A DNA stretch of 5,215 bases from an uncultured Aliterella sp. (lineage in GTDB: Bacteria; Cyanobacteriota; Cyanobacteriia; Cyanobacteriales; Chroococcidiopsidaceae), in the NCBI GenBank assembly GCA_905479905.1, contig CAJQOK010000562.1:1-5215 (forward strand), written 5' to 3'. Positions 1 through 4,589 of the stretch are shown in pieces. Made by a program: the position numbers and the translations under genes. The notes below the pieces were generated by a model that was not told the DNA's origin, did no database searches, and saw nothing but the letters and a program-made list of their open reading frames with translations. Every line of letters begins with the position of its first letter. Within the stretch, counting starts at the first letter, position 1.

Positions 1-151
1 TGTATAACATTTCTCCTTTTTTGATTTGAGCTTGTGCTGGCTTACCTTGAGCTAATGCTGGTTGAGCAATTTCTTTAGCGGCGGCTAACGCTGCTACAAC
101 TAAACCCGATGTAGAAGCAGCTTTTAGTAATTCTCGCCTGGTGAACTCCAT
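1..151 (-). CDS. Tat-exported protein of unknown function, N-terminal part only
   Basis: The first 50 codons are visible; the gene runs off the left edge. The start ATG (151-149) follows a near-perfect Shine-Dalgarno AGGAGGT (162-156) with a 4-base gap, which fixes the start. The N-terminus reads MEFTRRELLKAAS: a twin-arginine motif (R5-R6, then E-L-L-K), a weakly hydrophobic stretch at about residues 16-25 (GLVVAALAAA), and a likely signal peptidase site after A-L-A near residue 34. This is the classical n-h-c layout of a Tat signal, so the mature protein should be folded in the cytoplasm and exported to the periplasm or thylakoid lumen. The mature part seen (QGKPAQAQIKKGEMLY) is too short to assign a family; a solute-binding protein or a cofactor-bearing enzyme would both be ordinary Tat cargo. 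The signal call is strong; the function is unknown. Confidence 0.8.
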   Translation of the reverse strand, partial: MEFTRRELLKAASTSGLVVAALAAAKEIAQPALAQGKPAQAQIKKGEMLY

Positions 152-196
152 AAATACCTCCTAACAAAGTAATACTTAAAACACTGACAACACGCC

Positions 197-223
197 CTTA
201 TAGTAGGCTACTCATAATTTAAA
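197..223 (-). promoter_or_regulatory. Weak candidate promoter for the Tat-protein gene
   Basis: On the minus strand a -10-like TATAAG (202-197, five of six consensus bases) lies about 45 bases before the start codon. A poor -35-like TTTAAA (223-218) sits 15 bases upstream of it. A small interrupted palindrome, AGTAG-G-CTACT (202-212), overlaps the -10 region. The spacing is short and the -35 match is poor, so this is only the best candidate seen here. Confidence 0.25.
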
Positions 224-251
224 CCTGTGGAGCGTCCATTACTCCACAGGT
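223..251 (-). terminator. Strong 10-bp inverted repeat, terminator-like on the minus strand
   Basis: ACCTGTGGAG (223-232) and CTCCACAGGT (242-251) are perfect inverted copies around a 9-base loop. Read on the minus strand, the hairpin is followed by TTTAAATTAT, a loose T-rich tail; on the plus strand no T run follows. It lies 24 bases beyond the stop codon of the minus-strand remnant at 275-381, the expected position for that gene's rho-independent terminator. It also lies next to the candidate promoter of the Tat-protein gene, so a protein-binding operator is an alternative. The repeat is certain; the role is inferred. Confidence 0.5.
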
Positions 252-274
252 CTACGAGTTAAAAACTAAACTGA

Positions 275-381
275 TTATGCTGGTACTTTATCTTTTTGCT
301 CCCGCATCCAAAAACGATGCTCGGAAATAGCTCCTACAAAGGATTTGGCAAAATCTTTGGCTCAAAACTGTTTTTTGCCGT
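275..381 (-). pseudogene. Remnant of a ~35-residue protein gene, broken start and frame
   Basis: A 28-codon minus-strand frame (361-275, stop TAA at 277-275) gives a natural-looking, charged, amphipathic peptide: AKDFAKSFVGAISEHRFW, then MREQKDKVPA. In this frame TGA lies just upstream and there is no start codon before the internal M. In the adjacent frame a good Shine-Dalgarno AAAGGAG (393-387) sits 5 bases before ACG (381-379), followed by codons for AKNSFE. Adding one base at about 359-361 would join the two parts into a 35-residue protein; if ACG were ATG it would begin MAKNSFE. A terminator-like hairpin follows the stop. I do not recognise the family. It may be a decayed gene, a gene hit by consensus errors, or chance coding inside a structured RNA. 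Confidence 0.4.
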
Positions 382-383
382 TA

Positions 384-420
384 TAACTCCTTTAGTCTAG
401 GTTGCTGGACGCGGGAGTTA
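384..420 (-). promoter_or_regulatory. Possible Shine-Dalgarno-masking hairpin upstream of the 275-381 remnant
   Basis: On the minus strand TAACTCC (420-414) is perfectly complementary to GGAGTTA (390-384), which contains the GGAG of the ribosome binding site for the remnant at 275-381. The loop is 23 bases. The upstream arm overlaps a second, longer pairing partner: minus-strand CTCCCGCGTCCA (417-406) can pair with TGGATGCGGGAG (310-299), 11 of 12 positions. The two pairings share 417-414 and so exclude each other. The complementarity is seen directly; any control function is inference, and the gene it would control looks broken. Confidence 0.3.
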
Positions 421-498
421 TTTATCTCTTTAGATAGACTCTGAGCAGTGGTAGGAAACACAAATTTTTAAAGGCGTTAATAATAGGGAAGTTTGCCA

Positions 499-588
499 AT
501 GAGCCGAGTTAATTATGATGCAATGACTAAGGCTGAGGTAATGAAAAAGTCATTGCAGCGATTTGCCCAAAAATCGAAAAGGCTATAA
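499..588 (+). CDS. Small hypothetical ORF, 29 codons, possible fragment of a small-protein family
   Basis: The ATG at 499 opens a frame ending at TAA 586-588. The peptide starts MSRVNYDAMTKAEV and ends in a basic tail (QRFAQKSKRL). From memory, the opening pattern NYDxMTxxEL resembles the N-terminus of small cyanobacterial proteins now grouped as DUF6887, which are usually longer and continue with an HR-containing segment. That continuation is absent, so this could be a truncated relative. Upstream, AGGGA (485-489) is a weak ribosome binding site at a 9-base gap. No convincing promoter is seen. It may be a remnant, a true micro-protein gene, or chance. Confidence 0.3.
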   Translation: MSRVNYDAMTKAEVMKKSLQRFAQKSKRL

Positions 589-591
589 TTA

Positions 592-599
592 GCGATCGC
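592..599. repeat. HIP1 octamer GCGATCGC (one of seven in the window)
   Basis: Perfect HIP1 palindromes lie at 592-599, 1361-1368, 1466-1473, 1724-1731, 2447-2454, 4046-4053 and 4067-4074. Six of the seven are inside coding sequence. This over-representation is a hallmark of many cyanobacterial genomes and is the main compositional evidence for the host group. None occurs in the topA fragment. Confidence 0.95.
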
Positions 600-631
600 T
601 CACAGTCTGACAATTTAAACACCCTAAACGA

Positions 632-659
632 TTAAAAGTTATTGCTATTGTACTTTTAA
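632..659 (-). terminator. AT-rich hairpin just past the cobJ stop, weak terminator candidate
   Basis: TTAAAAGT (632-639) and ACTTTTAA (652-659) are perfect inverted copies around a 12-base loop, starting 5 bases beyond the cobJ stop codon at 667-665. The position suits a transcript end, but the stem is nearly all A-T and no T run follows on the minus strand, so the call is weak. Confidence 0.25.
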
Positions 660-664
660 AAAAT

Positions 665-1087
665 TTAGCTAATGTCTGTAGCCTTTGAATCGCCAAAACC
701 AAGATAACCGCGCGGGGTAATCATCCAATTATTGTGAGTGCGAGTAGTTTGGTTGCCAATTAATACTGTAGTCAACATATCAACATTTATATCGAGTAAT
801 TTATCTAAAGTAGTTAAAGTAATCTGCTCATCCGGGCGATAGGCAGAACGGACGATCGCCACAGGAGTATTTGGATCGCGGTATTGTAAGAAAATAGCTG
901 TTGCTGTGGCTAATTGTTGGGTGCGAGTTTGCGACTTGGGATTGTACAAAGCTGTAATAAAATCGGCTTGAGCGGCGGCGGTGAGGCGTTTTTCGATGGT
1001 TTCCCAAGGTGTAAGTAAGTCGCTTAAGCTAATAGCACAAAAATCGTGCATTAAAGGCGTACCTACGCGCGAAGCTGCTGCTTGTAA
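665..1087 (-). CDS. cobJ: Downstream part: C-terminal half of CobJ methyltransferase, out of frame with its N-terminus
   Basis: From 1087 the minus-strand frame resumes the CobJ sequence as LQAAASRVGTPLMHDFCAIS (12 codons before the first ATG at 1051-1049), followed by LSDLLTPWETIEKRL, FITALYNPKSQTRTQQL and a C-terminus with MITPRGYLGFGD. The HDFCAISLSDLLTPW and LYNPxSxxR blocks are typical of precorrin-3B C17-methyltransferases and complete the fold begun in the upstream part. The ATG at 1051 has no good ribosome binding site and starts inside a conserved motif, so independent translation is unlikely to give an active enzyme. The missing base fits between g1088 and a1087, in the codon for the alanine of PGISA; GCT-TTA would restore both frames. 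Confidence 0.8.
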   Translation of the reverse strand, partial: LQAAASRVGTPLMHDFCAISLSDLLTPWETIEKRLTAAAQADFITALYNPKSQTRTQQLATATAIFLQYRDPNTPVAIVRSAYRPDEQITLTTLDKLLDINVDMLTTVLIGNQTTRTHNNWMITPRGYLGFGDSKATDIS

Positions 1088-2472
1088 GCACTAATTCCCG
1101 GAAATAACTGCACGCTGGGGGTTTTTCCATCCCAGTTAGCCGCTTGCAATTGTTCCATTACTATCCCCGCCATCCCGTAAATACCGCTATCGCCGGAGGA
1201 TACCACAGCCACCGTTAAACCCCAATTGGCAAGCTCTATAGCTCGTTCGGCGCGTTGGCGTTCTCTAGTAATGGGCATTGCTTCAATAATTTGCTCTTTT
1301 TGCAGTAAGGGGGCAATTAAGTCTATATACAACGAATAACCAATAACTACATCAGCAGAGGCGATCGCAACTTGCGCTGCGGGGGTAATTTGGTCTAATT
1401 GTCCTGGCCCCGTACCAACTAGCAATAGTTTACCTGTACGCCCAGTATATTCTTGTGCCGATTGCGCGATCGCAATTGTCACCGCACCCATAGACTTAAA
1501 AATCTGTTTAGTAACTAATAGGGTTTGACTACTAGAAGCACTTAAAGCGGCGGCTTCTGCAACGCTGGGGGTTCCAACTTCCGATTTAACGATGTTTGAA
1601 GGGTTAGGGACACTAACAGCGCTTAAAACCTCTTTAGTAAAGGTAATTAAAGGTAAATCTCGTTCTTGGCATAGTTCAAGTAATCCTACTTCATCAGCTT
1701 TAATGTCGATAGTTGCAATCCCGGCGATCGCACTTTCTGCTAACTTATACTCTAAAAATACCTTTGTAATTGCTTGTGCGATCGTTTCAGTAGGCGTTCC
1801 GCGTTCGCAGCCAATCCCCACCCACAATACTCGCGGATGCCATTGTATATACGGATTTATTACAGGTTCTACCGTCCGGGCGGTAATATATATTTGGGCT
1901 TGGGGCGATGGGGAATCTTCAAAACTATACGCTTTTTGCCACAAAGTAGAACCTGCTTCTTGAATCACTTGTACTGATTCACCCCGCGCTACTACCGCAC
2001 TTACACCCGTCCAATCGCCGCCACCACGTCGCCAACCAAAGGGAACTCCTAACATATCTATAGCAGGAAGCCCCAAAGAGGAGGAAACTCCTGTTAATAC
2101 TGGGGTTGCACCGATTAATTGAGCAATTAATGTTGTTAATTTGTCAGCCCCGCCTTGATGTCCGCTACATAGGCTAATTACAAATTTACCTGTTTCATCT
2201 ACCACAATCACCGCCGGATCGGTGGATTTATGCTGCAATAATGGAGCAATTAACCTAACTACCGCCCCTGTTGCTAAACAAAATACTATTGCTTGCTGGG
2301 TATCCCACAAACTAGCTACATGAGTTTTTAAATCTCCCGTGTATATTTGCGCTTCGGTAATATTTGTTATAGATTCGGGAATCCAAAGCTGTGCGCCGAT
2401 AGTATGACATAACGGTTGTAAAGTTTTGGTAGCATTTGGGGTAAGTGCGATCGCAGCTATCAATTGATTCAT
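1063..2472 (-). CDS. cbiG: Upstream part: complete CbiG domain plus N-terminal half of CobJ
   Basis: As written this frame gives 469 residues, ending at TAG 1065-1063. CbiG signatures appear in order: TGAVVRLIAPLL at 68-79, DPAVIVVDETGKFVISLCSGHQGGA at 85-109 with the SGHxGGA motif, then the C-terminal CbiG domain with GIGCERGT at 219-226, ATIDIKADEVGLLEL at 253-267 and the PNPS...VGTPSVAEAAAL block at 289-310. A linker leads to CobJ: the SAM-binding glycine loop LVGTGPG at 351-357, DVVIGYSLYIDLI at 374-386, and SSGDSGIYGMAG at 425-436, the second conserved methyltransferase loop. The true frame holds to FPGISA (457-462); the last seven residues, YKQQLRA, are read out of frame. The CbiG half is intact and could still act if the shortened protein is stable; the CobJ half cannot fold completely. 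Confidence 0.85.
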   Translation of the reverse strand: MNQLIAAIALTPNATKTLQPLCHTIGAQLWIPESITNITEAQIYTGDLKTHVASLWDTQQAIVFCLATGAVVRLIAPLLQHKSTDPAVIVVDETGKFVISLCSGHQGGADKLTTLIAQLIGATPVLTGVSSSLGLPAIDMLGVPFGWRRGGGDWTGVSAVVARGESVQVIQEAGSTLWQKAYSFEDSPSPQAQIYITARTVEPVINPYIQWHPRVLWVGIGCERGTPTETIAQAITKVFLEYKLAESAIAGIATIDIKADEVGLLELCQERDLPLITFTKEVLSAVSVPNPSNIVKSEVGTPSVAEAAALSASSSQTLLVTKQIFKSMGAVTIAIAQSAQEYTGRTGKLLLVGTGPGQLDQITPAAQVAIASADVVIGYSLYIDLIAPLLQKEQIIEAMPITRERQRAERAIELANWGLTVAVVSSGDSGIYGMAGIVMEQLQAANWDGKTPSVQLFPGISAYKQQLRA

Positions 2473-2498
2473 CAATTTACCTATATTCCATAAATGAA

Positions 2499-2521
2499 GG
2501 GCGCACTACTCAAGTACGCCC
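2499..2521. other. Small hairpin in the leader of cbiG-cobJ
   Basis: GGGCG (2499-2503) and CGCCC (2517-2521) pair, with an inner TAC/GTA stem, a TCAA loop and a 3-base bulge on one side. It ends 27 bases upstream of the cbiG start. No T run follows on either strand, so it is not a convincing terminator; it could be a leader structure. I looked for cobalamin-riboswitch features in 2473-2652 and did not recognise a B12 box. Confidence 0.3.
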
Positions 2522-2570
2522 CTAAATAATTGTCTTTAAATTAGTAGCTAGTTATATAGCTCTCTTTAAT

Positions 2571-2650
2571 ATTTTCCCCCCTTTTTCAAGGGGAGTCAAA
2601 AAGCGGTGTAGCTGAACCTGACCGCTTTGTTGACGTGGGTTAGGGGGGAT
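2571..2650. repeat. Composite G-run/C-run palindromic repeat with a nested hairpin
   Basis: Minus-strand CCCCCCTAACCC (2648-2637) and CCCCTTGAAAAAGGGGGG (2593-2576) look like the two halves of a short intergenic repeat familiar from cyanobacteria (CCCCCCTAACCC followed by CCCTTAAAAAGGGGGG). Here they are separated by a roughly 43-base segment that is itself a near-perfect inverted repeat (2595-2634). CCCCCC (2576-2581) can pair with GGGGGG (2643-2648), and CCCCTT/AAGGGG (2578-2593) forms a competing local hairpin. The arrangement suggests one palindromic element placed inside another, or an unusual long variant. The structure is seen; the family link is from memory. Confidence 0.55.
2595..2634 (-). 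terminator. Probable rho-independent terminator of ndhB
   Basis: On the minus strand AAAGCGGT (2628-2621) pairs with ACCGCTTT (2607-2600) across a 13-base loop. The outer bases GTCAA/TTGAC (2595-2599, 2630-2634) extend the stem past a single-base bulge. The 3' arm runs into TTTTT (2602-2598), a short uridine tract. It begins 19 bases after the ndhB stop codon. The structure is nearly symmetrical, so it could also slow transcription from the other side. Confidence 0.55.
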
Positions 2651-2652
2651 CT

Positions 2653-4212
2653 CTACTCGCTGACAACTTCCTTTAAATTAGCTGCCGTTTTCAAAGTGCT
2701 AACAATCGAAGGTTGCAATATCGGCGTATTAGCAACAGAATTATTAGCCAAAGTAAACAACGGATTAGACAAAATTCCCGCTAAAGAAGTCGCCACCAAA
2801 GTCAAAATCAAACATACTTGTATGGGGCGCATTCCGGGCAAATCCCAGCGAATTTCGGGATAATTCTTCACCGATTCCGACATTTCTTGAGGTTCCTTTA
2901 CTACCATCATCCTCACTACGCGGATGTAGTAATAGATCGAAATTACCGTAGTTACAAGTCCTAGCAAAACTAACCAATATTGCCCAGCTTGCCAACCAGC
3001 CCAAAATAGGTAAATTTTCCCAAAAAACCCAGCTAAGGGCGGAATCCCACCCAACGACAGCAAACAAATACTTAAACCCAAGGTCAAAAGTGGATCTTTT
3101 TGGTATAAACCAGAGTATTCGCTAATTTGGTCAGTTCCCGTGCGTAAAGAAAAGAGAATCACGCAGCAGAATCCACCCAAATTCATAAATAGGTAAATTA
3201 TTAAGTAAAATACCATACTAGAGTAACCAGCTTCCGTCCCTGCAATCAAGCCAATCATCACAAAGCCAGCTTGAGCAATAGAAGAATAAGCCAGCATTCG
3301 TTTCATGCTAGTTTGAGCTAGGGCGACAACATTACCCAAAATCATACTAAGTACAGCAAGGGCAGTAAATACAAATTGCCACTCGGCGGTAATAAGCGGA
3401 AAAGCTGTTGTCAAAAGCCGAATTGCTAAAGCAAAACCCGCAGTTTTTGAACCTACCGATAAAAAAGCAATAACTGGAGTTGGTGCGCCTTCATAAACGT
3501 CTGGTGTCCATTGGTGGAAAGGTGCAGCAGATATTTTAAAGCCAATTCCGGCAATTACAAATACTAAAGCAATTAGCAATCCTAAAGATTGTTCGCCGTT
3601 GATATTGGGAATATTAGCCGCAATAATATCTAACTGGGTTTCTCCGCCGGAAAGTCCGTACAGTAAAGAAACTCCGTACAAAAATACTGCGGTACTCGAA
3701 GCGCCAATTAGCAAGTATTTTAATGCGGCTTCATTTGATCGTGGATCGCGCTTAGTGTAACCTGCCATCAAGTACGATGAGATACTCAGAGTTTCTAGGG
3801 AGATGAAAATCATTACAAGTTCATTTGCCCCAGAAAGGAACATTCCCCCCAAAGTCGCACTCAGCATAATTGTAATAAATTCTGCCAAAGCTGTACCCGA
3901 TTGCTCAATGTAGCTAATTGACATCAAAATTGTAACGGCGGTAGATAAAACAATAATCCCGCGAAAAACAATACTTAAGTCATCGCTATTGAATGCACCC
4001 AAAAAGCCGATGGGGTTGGGATTATCCCATTGCCAGTATAAAGCTGCGATCGCACTTAATAATCCGGCGATCGCTCCGTAGGGAATCCAACGCGCAGCAC
4101 TGCGCCCCCCAATTAAGTCACCGACTAAAACAACCAAAAGGGTAGTAATAATTATCCCTTCGGGTAAAATTGTCCCAGCGTTCAACTGGGCTGCAAGCGT
4201 GGCAAAATCCAT
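2653..4212 (-). CDS. ndhB: NAD(P)H-quinone oxidoreductase subunit 2 (NdhB), complete
   Basis: The gene encodes 519 residues, a usual length for cyanobacterial NdhB. NdhB is an antiporter-like proton-pumping subunit in the membrane arm of the thylakoid NDH-1 complexes, which pass electrons from ferredoxin to plastoquinone in respiration, cyclic flow and CO2 uptake. About 14 hydrophobic segments are visible, from residues 19-31 through 463-481. Conserved charged residues expected for proton translocation are present: E140 in [11 protein letters not shown]165 in ALKYLLIG, K226 in [21 protein letters not shown]256 in VGSKTAGF and K399 in [21 protein letters not shown] (303-317) is another family block. 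The start ATG 4212-4210 is secure: the same frame meets a TAA stop seven codons upstream with no other start between. There is no clear Shine-Dalgarno, which is common in cyanobacteria. The C-terminal tail after 485 is the least conserved part. The gene is divergent from topA and followed by a terminator. Confidence 0.97.
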   Translation of the reverse strand: MDFATLAAQLNAGTILPEGIIITTLLVVLVGDLIGGRSAARWIPYGAIAGLLSAIAALYWQWDNPNPIGFLGAFNSDDLSIVFRGIIVLSTAVTILMSISYIEQSGTALAEFITIMLSATLGGMFLSGANELVMIFISLETLSISSYLMAGYTKRDPRSNEAALKYLLIGASSTAVFLYGVSLLYGLSGGETQLDIIAANIPNINGEQSLGLLIALVFVIAGIGFKISAAPFHQWTPDVYEGAPTPVIAFLSVGSKTAGFALAIRLLTTAFPLITAEWQFVFTALAVLSMILGNVVALAQTSMKRMLAYSSIAQAGFVMIGLIAGTEAGYSSMVFYLIIYLFMNLGGFCCVILFSLRTGTDQISEYSGLYQKDPLLTLGLSICLLSLGGIPPLAGFFGKIYLFWAGWQAGQYWLVLLGLVTTVISIYYYIRVVRMMVVKEPQEMSESVKNYPEIRWDLPGMRPIQVCLILTLVATSLAGILSNPLFTLANNSVANTPILQPSIVSTLKTAANLKEVVSE

Positions 4213-4589
4213 ACTTTGTATAGGCTGCCGTTATTAGGCATAAAAACTAACCGTGTTTATTGTATTGTCTCTCCAACAGATTAGGGACATTTTATTGATT
4301 TATTTCTCCTCAAACTTACCAATTTCACCTTTAGCAATCTAAAAAACCTTAAACCCTTATTAAGTCTGACACCATTTATAAAACTCCTACAAAGCATAGC
4401 TGGCAACAATTGCACGCCCATTCTCTACCCCTAGTTGTAGGCACTAACTGTAAATATAGGTTAAAGATTGAAATAACTTACTTTAAATAAATATTATCCG
4501 CTTAAAAAATTCTCTCTCTTGACAACAGGAGGGAAATTCTTTAATCCTTGGACTTATTAGCCTCGTTGCTACTTGCTCAAAAAGTTCCC
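4213..4589. other. Divergent ndhB/topA intergenic region
   Basis: This 377-base AT-rich stretch must carry the promoters of both ndhB (leftward) and topA (rightward). Apart from the topA promoter candidate, it holds GCAA-CAA-TTGC (4403-4413) and a longer-range pair CCTACAA (4386-4392) with TTGTAGG (4435-4441). No reading frame of note lies in it. I could not find a convincing -35/-10 pair for ndhB. No known cyanobacterial small RNA was recognised. Confidence 0.6.
4519..4545 (+). promoter_or_regulatory. Candidate topA promoter
   Basis: A perfect -35 hexamer TTGACA (4519-4524) is followed after 15 bases by TTTAAT (4540-4545), five of six matches to the -10 consensus. The spacing is two bases shorter than ideal. 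A transcript from here would start roughly 35-40 bases before the topA ATG. AGGAGGG (4527-4533) lies between the two hexamers and so would not be in this transcript. Confidence 0.4.

Larger units (their letters stand above)
665..2472 (-). pseudogene. cobJ: cbiG-cobJ fusion gene, interrupted by a single-base frameshift
   Basis: The whole locus encodes about 602 residues once one base is restored between 1088 and 1087. CbiG (about residues 1-312) opens the ring A lactone of cobalt-precorrin-5A and releases the C20-derived two-carbon unit. CobJ/CbiH (about 346-602) methylates C17 with S-adenosylmethionine and contracts the ring (precorrin-3B to precorrin-4, or the cobalt equivalents). Both act in the cytoplasm in corrin synthesis; cyanobacteria usually end with pseudocobalamin. 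The start is ATG 2472-2470, with AGG (2482-2480) 7 bases upstream; an in-frame TTG one codon earlier would add one residue and is less likely. The gene lies 180 bases after ndhB on the same strand, beyond terminator-like structures, so it is probably transcribed separately. The stop is TAA 667-665. The lesion is described in the two part entries. Either a real mutation or a consensus error would explain it. Confidence 0.85.

Noticed and set aside
299..417. A 119-base unit with inverted ends, considered as a 5S rRNA, 6S RNA or a miniature transposon
   Set aside because: No 5S or 6S sequence landmarks are recognisable, and no flanking target-site duplication is apparent; it is kept only as a possible RNA fold.
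1592..1963. 123-codon plus-strand open frame
   Set aside because: It lies antisense within the CbiG domain, whose minus-strand frame has clear conserved motifs; the plus-strand product has no recognisable features and no ribosome binding site.
2627..2863. 78-codon plus-strand frame overlapping the ndhB 3' end
   Set aside because: It is antisense to the ndhB C-terminus and starts inside the terminator hairpin; the product is not protein-like beyond antisense of NdhB.
2765..3067. 100-codon minus-strand frame inside ndhB
   Set aside because: It is the same strand in another frame of ndhB, with no family features, and is fully explained by the ndhB frame.
4234..4290. 18-codon minus-strand frame in the ndhB leader with GAGGAG upstream
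   Set aside because: The GAGGAG is 15 bases from the ATG, too far for normal use, and the peptide (MSLICWRDNTINTVSFYA) has no distinctive features; chance is sufficient.
331..4394. Direct repeat CTCCTACAAAG at 331-341 and 4384-4394
   Set aside because: An 11-base exact match is expected by chance a few times in a 5.2-kb AT-rich window, and the contexts differ.
4213..4589. Search for Yfr1-type or other known small cyanobacterial RNAs between ndhB and topA
   Set aside because: The conserved ACTCCTCACAC core of Yfr1 is absent and no terminator-ended short unit was found.
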